The notes below the pieces were generated by a model. That model was not told the origin of the DNA and made no database searches. It saw only the letters and a program-made list of their open reading frames with translations. A stretch of 58,379 bases of DNA from Streptomyces sindenensis. GTDB taxonomy: Bacteria; Actinomycetota; Actinomycetes; Streptomycetales; Streptomycetaceae. The stretch covers positions 1 through 58,379 of the forward strand of contig NZ_BMSG01000040.1 of the NCBI RefSeq assembly GCF_014649035.1, read 5' to 3'. This document shows, piece by piece, positions 1 through 7,436 of the stretch (positions within the stretch are counted from its first letter, which is position 1; every line of letters starts with the position of its first letter). The translations under genes and the position numbers were made by a program.

Positions 1-20
1 CGCTCAACCAGATCCGTCAT
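1..20 (-). CDS. IS5-family transposase, 5' end only (partial)
   Basis: An ATG at 20 reads leftward off the window edge as M-T-D-L-V-E-R. From memory, many Streptomyces IS5-type DDE transposases begin with exactly these residues followed by L-V-P. Upstream (higher coordinates) lies an AT-richer stretch with short inverted repeats, as expected of an insertion sequence end. Only seven codons are visible, so the call rests on the N-terminal match and the context. An unrelated gene with the same start cannot be excluded. Confidence 0.5.
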
Positions 21-80
21 GCACGGATCAACGAACGATCACGCCATAAGAAACGACGTCTTAGTGCTCGGTTCCACTGC
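21..80. mobile_element. probable terminal region of an insertion sequence
   Basis: Between the putative transposase start and the SARP stop codon lie two short dyads: GATCCGT/ACGGATC at 11-17 and 23-29, and TAAGA/TCTTA at about 49-65 around ACGACG. The decamer AACGAACGAT occurs twice, near 31 and 142. Composition is less GC-rich than the flanking gene. This fits the terminal inverted repeat and promoter of an IS whose body lies left of the window. The exact IS boundary and any target-site duplication cannot be set from one end. Confidence 0.35.
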
Positions 81-159
81 CGAAACGTCTGCCCCCCGAC
101 GCGACGTGTCGACGGGAGCAAGACTGCACGCTGCCGATAAACGAACGATGAACGTGCTG

Positions 160-3123
160 TCAGCCCTCGCTGGGGGACCTCGTCGAGGCGAGCAGGAGGG
201 AGACCGACTCGCTCTCGGGGGCCTTCAGTTGGTCGAAGACGGAGAGCGCCTCCCGCCAGCAGACCTGCGCCCGGTCGGCCTGTCCTATGCCGTGCAGAGC
301 CCGGCCCAGCACGGTGAGCACATTGGCGCGGCGCCACTCTCCGCCTATGTGGAGCAGCACGGTGAGCGCCTGCTCCGCCAGCGCGGCTGCCTGCGCCGGT
401 TGCCCTGCGGTGAGTTGCACCTCGGCCAGCCGGAACAGCGTCATTCCCTCCCAGAGGCGCTGGCGGCTTTCCCGGAAGACGGCCAGGGCTTCGGTGAGCC
501 GCCCTTCCGCCTCTTCCGGACGGTTCGCACGTGCCAGAGCCAGCCCCAAGGCGTAGCGGCCGTTCGCCAGCCGCAGGGTGAGGCCCATACGGTTGTAGAG
601 AGCCACGCCCTCCTCTGCCAGCTTCACCGCACTGTCGGTCCGGCCCATGGCGAGATGGACGCGGGACAGATTGCACAGAGCGCTGGCCTCGCCCGCTTGG
701 TTCCCGTCTGCGCGGAACGCCGTGCACGCCTGCCTCAGCAGGGTCTCGGCCTCGCCTTGCTGGTTGCGGTAACCGGCGATGATTCCCAGCTCGTTCGGCG
801 CATTGCAGTGGGTCCACACATCGTCCACCGACGGGGCGAGCAGCATGGCCCTGCGGGCCTCGCCCTCCGCCTCGTCGAAACGACCAGCCATGCTGTGCAC
901 CTGCGCCAGCGTCGTCCGCGCCCGAGCCTCGGCGTACGGGTCGCCCACGTCCACGGCCGCGTCCCTGACCACGGTGGCCGCGGACTCGAACTGACGCGCG
1001 TTCGCACCGGACTCGGCGAGATCCTTCGAAGCCAGCAGAAGGCCCACAGCCCGCCGGACCGACGCAGCGTCACGATTCTGCTGCACGCAGGAGAGCAGGC
1101 ACCCCGCTTCCGCGTAGAGCCAGTCGAGGGCGTGCTTGTGGTCGGTGAACGAGAGCCCCTCGTACTCCGTCGCCTCCAGGTGGTCCACGGTCCGGTCCCC
1201 CGGCCGCTCCAGCGCGTACACCCCCGCGGCCGTGGCCAGATAGAAGTCCAGCAGCCGCGACAACGCCGACTCCCGCTCCGCCGCCCGCTCGTCCCGCTCC
1301 GCGCACGCACGCGCGTAGAGGCGCACCAGGTCGTGGTAGCGGTAGCGGCCCGGGGCGGCCGATTCCACCAGGCTCGTGTCCACCAGGGCCTCCAGGAGGT
1401 CCTCCGCCGCGTGCGGGTCCAGGTCCAGGAGGGCGGCGGCCGCGGCCAGGGAGATGTCCGGGCCGTCCGCGAGGCCCAGGAGGCGGAAGGCGCGGGCCTG
1501 GGCCGGTTCCAGCTGGCCGTAGCCGAGCTCGAACGTGGCCTTCACCGCGAGGTCCCCCGCCTGGAGCTCGTCCAGCCGGCGCCGCTCGTCCGCGAGCTTC
1601 GCGGCCAGGACCGACACCGTCCAGGTGCGGCGCGCCGCTAGGCGGGAGGCGGCGATGCGGATCGCCAGGGGCAGGAAGCCGCACGCGGCCACCACGTCCA
1701 GGGCAGCCTCCCGCTCCGAGCCCACCCGCTCCGCGCCCACGATCCGGGTGAAGAGCTGGAGCGCCTCCTCCGGCGACATCACGTCCAGGTCCACCAGATG
1801 CGCCCCGGCCAGGTCCACCATCCGCACCCGGCTCGTCACCAGCGCCGCGCACCCCGGCGTACCGGGCAGCAACGGGCGGATCTGGGCCGCGTCATGGGCG
1901 TTGTCCAGCAGGATCAGGATCCGGCGGCCGTCCAGCGTCGAGCGGTACAGCGCGGCCCGCTCGTCCAGCGTGTCCGGGATCGCCGAGTCCGCCGTGCCGA
2001 GGGCGCGCAGGAACGAGCCGAGGACCGTCTCCGGCTCCGCCGCCCGCGCCCCCGCGCCCTGGAGGTCGACGTACAGCTGCCCGTCCGGGAAGTGCTTCCG
2101 GGCCTGGTGCGCGACGTGCACGGCCAGGGTCGTCTTGCCGACCCCGCCGATCCCCGCCACCGCGGAGACCGCCATGACCGAGCCCTCCGCCGTGGCCAGC
2201 CGGCCGCCCAGCTCCGACACGAACGCGGAGCGGCCGGTGAAGTCGGGCACCGTGGCGGGCAGCTGCGCCGGCTTCAACGGCGCGGGCGCGGGAGCCGGTT
2301 CGTCCGCCGGGCGGGCCAGCTCCTCGTCCGCGCGCAGGATCCGCTGCTGGAGCTGGGCCAGCTCGGGGCGCGGGTCCACGCCCAGCTCCTCGGAGAGGAG
2401 GCGGCGCGTGTCCGCGTACACGGCCAGCGCCTCCGCCTGCCGGCCGCTCCGGTACAGCGCCACCATCAGCAGCTCGCGCAGCCGCTCCCGCAGCGGGTGC
2501 GCCGCGGTCAGCGCGGTCAGCTCGGAGACCGCCTCCGCGTGGCAGCCGACCTCCAGGTCCAGGTCGAGCCGCGTCTCGGTGAGCTGGAGCCGCCACTCCT
2601 CCAGCCGGGTCCGCTGGTTGTCCGCGTACGGGCCGGGCACGGAGGCCAGCGCCTCACCGTCCCACAGGCCCAGCACCTTGTTGATCAGGGTGCGCGCCTG
2701 GCACCGGTCCCCGGCCGCCCGCGCCTTCTCCGCCTCGGCCGACAGGTCCTGCGCCAGAGTCAGGTCCAGCGCGCCCCGGTCGATCCGGATCGCGTACCCG
2801 CCCGACTCGCTCACCAGTGTGTCCTGGCCGAGGATCTTGCGCAGCCGGGAGGCGTACGTCCGGATCGTCGCCAGCGCCTGCGAGGGCGGGTCCTCGCCCC
2901 AGAACGCGTCGATCAGCTCGCCCGCGGTGGCCGTCCGGCCCTCGCGCAGCAGCAACGCGGTCAGCAGGGCACGCTGCTGGGGCGAGCCGGACGAGAGCAG
3001 CTCCGAGCCCCGCCAGGCCCGTACGGGGCCGAGCACGGTGAACCTGAGAGCGTCCGCCGTACCCGGTTTCTCCGGAGCACGCTGCTCCGGTACGCGCACG
3101 CGTGGCCCGCTGTCACGGTCCAT
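160..3123 (-). CDS. AfsR/SARP-family transcriptional regulator (DNA-binding, BTAD, NB-ARC, TPR)
   Basis: This is a large regulator of about 987 residues, close to AfsR in length and order. An OmpR-type winged helix is followed by a bacterial transcriptional activation domain (to about residue 265). A proline/alanine linker follows, then an NB-ARC ATPase with Walker A G-I-G-G-V-G-K-T-T near residue 320. The C-terminal third is a TPR array. Such proteins bind direct repeats and recruit RNA polymerase, usually for secondary metabolism or phosphate/nutrient responses. I chose the ATG at 3123, 34 codons inside the longest frame, because it directly precedes the conserved domain. No biosynthetic cluster is visible beside it, so its targets are unknown. 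Its 3' end abuts an apparent IS. Confidence 0.9.
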   Translation of the reverse strand: MDRDSGPRVRVPEQRAPEKPGTADALRFTVLGPVRAWRGSELLSSGSPQQRALLTALLLREGRTATAGELIDAFWGEDPPSQALATIRTYASRLRKILGQDTLVSESGGYAIRIDRGALDLTLAQDLSAEAEKARAAGDRCQARTLINKVLGLWDGEALASVPGPYADNQRTRLEEWRLQLTETRLDLDLEVGCHAEAVSELTALTAAHPLRERLRELLMVALYRSGRQAEALAVYADTRRLLSEELGVDPRPELAQLQQRILRADEELARPADEPAPAPAPLKPAQLPATVPDFTGRSAFVSELGGRLATAEGSVMAVSAVAGIGGVGKTTLAVHVAHQARKHFPDGQLYVDLQGAGARAAEPETVLGSFLRALGTADSAIPDTLDERAALYRSTLDGRRILILLDNAHDAAQIRPLLPGTPGCAALVTSRVRMVDLAGAHLVDLDVMSPEEALQLFTRIVGAERVGSEREAALDVVAACGFLPLAIRIAASRLAARRTWTVSVLAAKLADERRRLDELQAGDLAVKATFELGYGQLEPAQARAFRLLGLADGPDISLAAAAALLDLDPHAAEDLLEALVDTSLVESAAPGRYRYHDLVRLYARACAERDERAAERESALSRLLDFYLATAAGVYALERPGDRTVDHLEATEYEGLSFTDHKHALDWLYAEAGCLLSCVQQNRDAASVRRAVGLLLASKDLAESGANARQFESAATVVRDAAVDVGDPYAEARARTTLAQVHSMAGRFDEAEGEARRAMLLAPSVDDVWTHCNAPNELGIIAGYRNQQGEAETLLRQACTAFRADGNQAGEASALCNLSRVHLAMGRTDSAVKLAEEGVALYNRMGLTLRLANGRYALGLALARANRPEEAEGRLTEALAVFRESRQRLWEGMTLFRLAEVQLTAGQPAQAAALAEQALTVLLHIGGEWRRANVLTVLGRALHGIGQADRAQVCWREALSVFDQLKAPESESVSLLLASTRSPSEG

Positions 3124-3437
3124 TGATGCCCCCTGTCCTGCTCGCCTGCCGGTCCCGCTCGGCTGCGGATCCTGCGATGGTGCCCGCGCCCGAATGTCCC
3201 CCGTGCGCCGAAGTGCGGTGTGCATCCGGATGGCGCGGTACCGCTGGTATCGCGCTCAACAGTCTGCCTTGTCTCGGGCGGACTCGTCAGCAGTGGGTGA
3301 CGCTCTGCACAAGCCCTCGACAACGATTCGGGAACCACGCCCCGTCGCATGCTCCCCGGCGCGCGCGCCGCCGGGTCCCACGTCCATGCCCGCACAGATA
3401 GCTGACGGTTCGTCAGATCGGCGCTACTTTGGAACGC
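3124..3437. promoter_or_regulatory. divergent intergenic region with a 10-3-10 dyad
   Basis: This 314-bp gap separates the SARP gene from the amidohydrolase and holds no credible gene. An imperfect inverted repeat, GCGCGGTACC-gct-GGTATCGCGC, lies at 3233-3255 with one mismatch between the arms. It is about 110 bp upstream of the SARP start and is a candidate operator for that gene. A second, perfect dyad at 3402-3416 belongs to the amidohydrolase promoter and is listed separately. Confidence 0.45.
3402..3430 (+). promoter_or_regulatory. candidate promoter with overlapping CTGACG-gtt-CGTCAG operator; leaderless start
   Basis: CTGACG at 3402-3407 can serve as a -35 and TACTTT at 3425-3430 as a -10, with a 17-bp spacer. 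Transcription would then start at about 3437-3438, which is the ATG of the amidohydrolase, so the mRNA would be leaderless. The -35 is the left arm of a perfect 6-3-6 palindrome (3402-3416). That arrangement fits repression by a dimeric TetR-type protein. The binding protein is not identified, and no TetR gene is adjacent. Confidence 0.5.
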
Positions 3438-4658
3438 ATGGAGACCTTCCCGAAGATCATCTCGGTGGACGACCACACGGTGGAGCCCGCTCACGTCTGG
3501 CGGGACCGGCTCCCGTCCCGGTACGCCGACTCCGGTCCGCGCGTCGTCCGCGCGCCCCTGAAGGAAATGACCTTCCTCGGGGGAAAGTTCGCGCCCGTCA
3601 TGGGCGCCAAGGGCGACGACGGTCCGGTCGGCGACTGGTGGGTGTACGAGGACCTGCACCGCCCGCTCACCCGCCTGGACACCGCCGTCGGCCACGACAG
3701 GGACGAGATCAAGCTGGAGATCATCACCTACGAGCAGATGCGTCCGGGCTCCTTCTCGGTCCCGGACCGGCTCGCCGACATGGACGTCAACCACGTCCAG
3801 TCCGCGCTCTGTTTCCCGACCTTCCCGCGCTTCTGCGGGCAGACGTTCACCGAGGCCAAGGACCGCGAGCTGGGGCTCCTCGGCGTACGCGCGTACAACG
3901 ACTGGATGGTCGAGGAGTGGTGCGGCCCCGAGGCTCACGGCCGCCTCATCCCGCTCACCCTCGTCCCGCTGTGGGACGCGGAGCTCGCCGCCGCCGAGGT
4001 GCGGCGCAATGCCGCGCGGGGCGTACGCGCCGTCGCGTTCTCCGAGATACCTCCCCATCTGGGGCTTCCGTCCATACATGCGGACGACTGGGATCCGTTC
4101 CTCGCGGCCTGTGACGAGACGGGCACCGTCATCGCCATGCACATCGGCTCCTCGTCGCGGATGCCGTCCACCTCCGCCGATGCCCCGCCCGCCGTCGGCT
4201 CCACCATCACCTTCGCCAACTGCTGTTTCTCGATGGTCGACTGGCTGATGAGCGGCAAGTTCGAGCGCTTCCCCAACCTCAGGATCATGTATGCGGAGGG
4301 CCAGATCGGCTGGATCCCCTACATCCTGGAACGCGCCGACGTGGTCTGGGAGGAGAACCGCGCCTGGGGAGGCGTCGCCGAGAAGGTCCACCGCCCGCCG
4401 TCCGAACTCTTCGCCGAGCACGTCCACGGCTGCTTCTTCGACGACGCCTTCGGGCTGAGGAACCTCGACGCGATCGGCGTCGGCAACGTCCTGTACGAGA
4501 CGGACTACCCGCACTCGGACTCCACCTGGCCCCGCTCCCGCGAGGTCGGCGAGGAGCAGATGGGCCACCTGGCCCCGGACGTCGTCGACCGGATCGTCCG
4601 CGGCAACGCCATCGAGCTGCTGGGACTCACCGAGGACGGGCTCTGGGCGGGAGCGTGA
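3438..4658 (+). CDS. amidohydrolase family protein (ACMSD/LigW-like TIM barrel)
   Basis: The protein has about 406 residues. It opens with I-I-S-V-D-D-H-T-V-E-P, the altered HxH-type strand typical of the amidohydrolase_2 group of decarboxylases and hydrolases. It also carries M-H-I-G-S-S-S mid-protein and Y-E-T-D-Y-P-H-S-D near the end, matching the metal and active-site strands of that group. The substrate is unknown. Related actinobacterial genes often sit with acyl-CoA or aromatic catabolism genes, but none adjoin here. The ATG at 3438 is preferred over an in-frame TTG at 3429, because no ribosome binding site precedes either and the promoter predicts a leaderless ATG. Confidence 0.85.
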   Translation: METFPKIISVDDHTVEPAHVWRDRLPSRYADSGPRVVRAPLKEMTFLGGKFAPVMGAKGDDGPVGDWWVYEDLHRPLTRLDTAVGHDRDEIKLEIITYEQMRPGSFSVPDRLADMDVNHVQSALCFPTFPRFCGQTFTEAKDRELGLLGVRAYNDWMVEEWCGPEAHGRLIPLTLVPLWDAELAAAEVRRNAARGVRAVAFSEIPPHLGLPSIHADDWDPFLAACDETGTVIAMHIGSSSRMPSTSADAPPAVGSTITFANCCFSMVDWLMSGKFERFPNLRIMYAEGQIGWIPYILERADVVWEENRAWGGVAEKVHRPPSELFAEHVHGCFFDDAFGLRNLDAIGVGNVLYETDYPHSDSTWPRSREVGEEQMGHLAPDVVDRIVRGNAIELLGLTEDGLWAGA

Positions 4659-4666
4659 GCCTCGGT

Positions 4667-4761
4667 CCGTACGGGGACGAGACCGTGGCCCCTTCCCGTA
4701 CGGGGACGAGACCGTGGCCCCTCCCCGTACGGGGACGAGACCGTGGCCCCTCCTCGTACGG
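4667..4761. repeat. 29-bp tandem repeat, three full copies plus a partial
   Basis: Copies run 4667-4695, 4696-4724 and 4725-4753, with a partial copy to about 4761. Each copy contains CCGTACGGGGACGAGACCG followed by TGGCCCC. Each internal junction creates the 10-bp palindrome CCCGTACGGG. The array fills the gap between the convergent amidohydrolase and MerR genes, so it may act as a bidirectional terminator made of repeated stems or may be a hypervariable minisatellite. Confidence 0.9.
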
Positions 4762-4769
4762 CGGCCGCG

Positions 4770-5597
4770 TCAGGCCTTCGCCACCGGCTCCTGAAGCTCC
4801 GTCACCCACTGCTGCCGGTCCGGCGGGCACTCCAGGCTGACCTCGCGGGCGTACCCCGTGGAGCGGTAGCCGTTGGCCTCCAGCCAGCGGGCCAGGGTGT
4901 TGACCGCCGGCAGCACGTCGTCCATCGCGCCCCGGTGCACGATCGTCGCCGCCTCGAACGGCGGCAGCTCCACCACCCGCACCCCCGTGTCCCCGACCGC
5001 GCCCACCGGCGCCGACACGGTCACCCCGGCGTGCACGACGATCCCGCCGCCACCCCCGGGCTCGTCCTCGTACCGGGCGATCCCGGGGCCGGTGGGCCGG
5101 ACGCCCGCGCCCTCCAGGAGCGGGAAGAGCCGCTCGTACAGCGGGCCGATCACCGGCCCGATGTCCTGCGGCTGGTAGCTCGCGGCCGTCCCGGTCAGCT
5201 CGGCCACCCGGACCGCGGAAACGGTCTTGATCACGATGTCGTCGGCAGGCATGCGCCCCTCGCTCTCGATCGACCGGAGCCTCGCCTCGACCCGGGCCAG
5301 CCGCGCCGAAGCGGCGGCCACCGCCTCCGCCAGCTCCGCCCGGCGCAGCCGCAGCATGCCGCGCAGCTCCTCCGGGCCCACCTGCTCGTCCAGGACCGCC
5401 CCCACCTGCTGGAGCGTGAAGCCGAGGTCCTTGAGCGCGATGATCCGGTTGAGCCGCGCGAGCTGGGCCGCGCCGTAGAAGCGGTAGCCGGTGGCGGGGT
5501 CGGTACGGTCCGGGCGCAGCAGCCCGATGGCGTCGTAGTGACGCAGCATCCGGGGCGACACCCGCCCGTACCTGGCGAAGTCTCCGATGGTGAACAT
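4770..5597 (-). CDS. MerR-family transcriptional regulator with GyrI-like effector domain
   Basis: This regulator has about 275 residues. The N-terminal MerR winged helix reads F-T-I-G-D-F-A-R-Y-G-R-V-S and then L-R-H-Y-D-A-I-G-L-L. A coiled-coil dimerisation helix with L-R-R-A-E-L follows. The C-terminal half resembles the GyrI-like/BmrR small-molecule-binding fold found in multidrug regulators. The start at 5597 follows GGAG at a suitable distance; a longer GTG start at 5621 would run into the operator. No obvious efflux target gene is adjacent, so it may mainly regulate itself. Confidence 0.88.
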   Translation of the reverse strand: MFTIGDFARYGRVSPRMLRHYDAIGLLRPDRTDPATGYRFYGAAQLARLNRIIALKDLGFTLQQVGAVLDEQVGPEELRGMLRLRRAELAEAVAAASARLARVEARLRSIESEGRMPADDIVIKTVSAVRVAELTGTAASYQPQDIGPVIGPLYERLFPLLEGAGVRPTGPGIARYEDEPGGGGGIVVHAGVTVSAPVGAVGDTGVRVVELPPFEAATIVHRGAMDDVLPAVNTLARWLEANGYRSTGYAREVSLECPPDRQQWVTELQEPVAKA

Positions 5598-5614
5598 GAT
5601 GGCTCCACAGCACC

Positions 5615-5637
5615 CCTTCACACGGGGTCAAGGTCAA
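5615..5637 (-). promoter_or_regulatory. candidate MerR-type operator/promoter
   Basis: On the minus strand CCTTGAC-CCCGT-GTGAAGG (5633 to 5615) is a 7-5-7 dyad with one mismatch, and TTGACC just upstream (5637-5632) fits a -35. MerR proteins typically bind a dyad in an over-long spacer, so this looks like an autoregulatory site. The -10 (TGCTGT near 5612-5607) is poor, which is usual for such activator-dependent promoters but makes the assignment tentative. Confidence 0.5.
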
Positions 5638-5678
5638 GCGGTACCGGGTTGCGGGCCGTGCACGGGCTCTCTACAGGC

Positions 5679-5720
5679 AGGAGCCCCGTTCCTCCGCCGA
5701 AGCGGGGGAGCGGGGCTCCT
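5679..5720 (-). terminator. intrinsic terminator after the cold-shock gene
   Basis: The arms AGGAGCCCCG (5679-5688) and CGGGGCTCCT (5711-5720) pair perfectly over 10 bp, with further GC pairing (CTCCGC/GCGGGG) inside the loop. It lies about 40 bp past the cold-shock stop codon. There is no strong U-tract, as is common in Streptomyces. Confidence 0.75.
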
Positions 5721-5762
5721 TGGGTGCTGCTATGTGCGGCCGCGATCGACCGACCCGGGCAA

Positions 5763-5966
5763 CTAGGCCGGGGTGACGTTCTCAGCCTGCGGACCCTTGG
5801 GTCCCTGAGTGACGTCGAAGTTCACGACCTGGTTCTCCTCGAGGGAGCGGAACCCGGACGCGTTGATCGCGGAGTAGTGAACGAAGACATCCGGGCCGCC
5901 GCCGTCCTGGGCGATGAAGCCGAAGCCCTTTTCAGCGTTGAACCACTTGACGGTTCCGGTAGCCAT
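5763..5966 (-). CDS. cold-shock protein (CspA family)
   Basis: This 67-residue protein is a single cold-shock domain with the RNA-binding motifs K-W-F-N-A-E-K-G-F-G-F-I and D-V-F-V-H-Y-S-A-I. Family members bind single-stranded RNA/DNA and melt RNA structure; many are constitutive in Streptomyces. AAGGAGGG sits 5 nt upstream of the ATG. The transcript appears to have a roughly 125-nt leader containing a terminator-like hairpin, suggesting post-initiation control. Confidence 0.97.
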   Translation of the reverse strand: MATGTVKWFNAEKGFGFIAQDGGGPDVFVHYSAINASGFRSLEENQVVNFDVTQGPKGPQAENVTPA

Positions 5967-6029
5967 AAGCCCTCCTTGGGCCAAAGGGTTGCCCTGCTCC
6001 AGAACCTGCAAACAAGTCTGAAAACTACA

Positions 6030-6103
6030 AAAGCCTGCGGGTTACATGCTCCGCAGGCTCTGTACTGCAAGGGAAACCAAACTGCAACTTGCGGGCGAGC
6101 CTA
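6030..6103 (-). promoter_or_regulatory. csp promoter and leader hairpin (attenuator-like)
   Basis: A -10 box TAGGCT lies at 6103-6098 on the minus strand, preceded by TGC, predicting a start near 6091. Within the resulting leader, AGCCTGCGG and CCGCAGGCT (6059-6051 and 6040-6032) form a perfect 9-bp stem with a 10-nt loop, followed by TTTTG on the transcript. That is a terminator-like structure about 65 nt before the ATG. It could act as an attenuator melted by the Csp protein, or as an mRNA-stability element. Confidence 0.6.
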
Positions 6104-6239
6104 GCACGCAGTCTCCGGAGAGCGGTAGAGGGAAAGATCACTTCACCCGAAGGTTTGATCGCCCCGCCGGGCGCTCCGCGAGAGGCCCGTGAAAAGGGGC
6201 CGCACGGGCCCCGGTGGTGCTCGTGGCCGGATGCGGGTC

Positions 6240-6251
6240 TAGCCTCGCGAT
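6240..6251 (+). promoter_or_regulatory. -10 element for a leaderless mqnA transcript
   Basis: TAGCCT at 6240-6245 is followed by six bases and then the mqnA GTG at 6252. Transcription would start on the first base of the start codon, and no ribosome binding site is seen. A -35 is not convincing. This is the same geometry as at the 3438 gene. Confidence 0.45.
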
Positions 6252-7130
6252 GTGGACAATTCAACCGTCTCCCCCCGCGAAGGCGACGACCGTCGCAGCC
6301 GGCCCCGCGTCGGCCACATCCAGTTCCTGAACTGCCTCCCCCTCTACTGGGGCCTGGCGCGGACGGGCACCCTGCTCGACCTGGAGCTCTCCAAGGACAC
6401 GCCGGAGCGGCTCAGCGAGCAGCTGATCGGGGGAGACCTGGACATCGGCCCTGTCACCCTCGTGGAGTACCTGCGCAACGCCGACGACCTGGTGGCCTTC
6501 CCCGACATCGCGGTCGGCTGCGACGGGCCCGTCATGTCCTGCGTGATCGTCTCCCAGCTCCCGCTGGAGCAGCTCGACCGGGCCCGGGTGGCGCTCGGCT
6601 CGACCTCCCGCACCTCGGTGCGGCTGGCCCAGCTGCTGCTGGCCGAGCGCTACGGCGTCCGGCCCGACTACTACACCTGCCCGCCGGACCTGGGCCTGAT
6701 GATGCAGGAGGCGGACGCGGCCGTGCTGATCGGCGACGCCGCGCTGCGCGCCAACCTGCACGACGCCCCCCGGCTCGGGCTCCAGGTCCACGATCTGGGC
6801 CAGATGTGGAAGGAGTGGACGGGGCTGCCGTTCGTCTTCGCCGTCTGGGCGGCCCGCAAGGACTTCCTCGCCGCGCACCCCGACCGGGCGGCCCAGGTCC
6901 ACGAGGCGTTCCTGGCCTCCCGGGACCTCTCGCTGGAGGAGGTCACCAAGGTCGCGGAGCAGGCAGCCCGCTGGGAGGCCTTCGACGCGAAGGTGCTGGA
7001 GCAGTACTTCACGACGCTCGACTTCCGTTTCGGCCCGGACCAGCTGGCCGGCGTCCGCGAGTTCGCCCGCCGTACGGGCGCGGACACCGGCTACCCGGCG
7101 GACGTCCGGGTGGAGCTGCTCGACGTCTGA
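6252..7130 (+). CDS. mqnA: chorismate dehydratase MqnA (futalosine pathway)
   Basis: The protein has 292 residues and the periplasmic-binding-protein-like fold of the MqnA/MqnD family. Recognisable stretches are V-G-H-I-Q-F-L-N-C-L-P-L-Y-W-G near residue 20, G-S-T-S-R-T-S-V near 115 and W-K-E-W-T-G-L-P-F-V-F-A near 190. MqnA removes water from chorismate to give 3-enolpyruvylbenzoate, the first step of the futalosine route to menaquinone. The mqnC gene lies 2.4 kb downstream. The GTG at 6252 is chosen because the conserved domain begins soon after it and a -10 box is placed for leaderless initiation. Confidence 0.93.
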   Translation: MDNSTVSPREGDDRRSRPRVGHIQFLNCLPLYWGLARTGTLLDLELSKDTPERLSEQLIGGDLDIGPVTLVEYLRNADDLVAFPDIAVGCDGPVMSCVIVSQLPLEQLDRARVALGSTSRTSVRLAQLLLAERYGVRPDYYTCPPDLGLMMQEADAAVLIGDAALRANLHDAPRLGLQVHDLGQMWKEWTGLPFVFAVWAARKDFLAAHPDRAAQVHEAFLASRDLSLEEVTKVAEQAARWEAFDAKVLEQYFTTLDFRFGPDQLAGVREFARRTGADTGYPADVRVELLDV

Positions 7131-7132
7131 AG

Positions 7133-7194
7133 CCGGCAGCCCCTCCCGGAAAGGAAGGAATTCCCTTATCCCCTTCCCGGAACAGGTCTGCCGG
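7133..7194 (+). terminator. extended stem-loop after mqnA
   Basis: CCGGCAG (7133-7139) pairs with CTGCCGG (7188-7194), enclosing a purine-rich stretch and GGAATTCC that can fold further. It begins three bases after the mqnA stop codon, so it is a likely terminator or 3' stabiliser. It has no U-tract. Confidence 0.45.
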
Positions 7195-7436
7195 ATAGGC
7201 GCGCGGGGCAGTGAATGGTGGGTCGCGGAACAACACATTCGCGCCTTTCCCCGGGGCGAAATGGTCCCCTCCTGACCGGAGAAGGGGGAATGGTCCGGCC
7301 GTTTCCCGGTGACCACGCCGGGGGCGCCCCCTAGGCTTCGGTCCGGGTCCGGACCGACCACAGGGATTACCGTCCACGGTTTCACCGTCCGCAGGGATCA
7401 TCCGCAGGGATCACAGGGTTCACAGGGGGAGTCCAT
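7195..7436 (+). promoter_or_regulatory. kinase promoter region with GC palindrome and CAGGG repeats
   Basis: TAGGCT at 7332-7337 is a good -10, with GTGACC at 7309-7314 as a possible -35 (17-bp spacer). The 12-bp palindrome GGGGGCGCCCCC (7320-7331) fills the spacer and is a candidate repressor site. Downstream, CAGGG occurs repeatedly between about 7360 and 7430, including two copies of CAGGGATCA. AGGGGGAG before the ATG is the ribosome binding site. Confidence 0.5.

Noticed and set aside
4667..4761. A small CRISPR array
   Set aside because: The units are directly adjacent with no unique spacers, and no cas gene is nearby.
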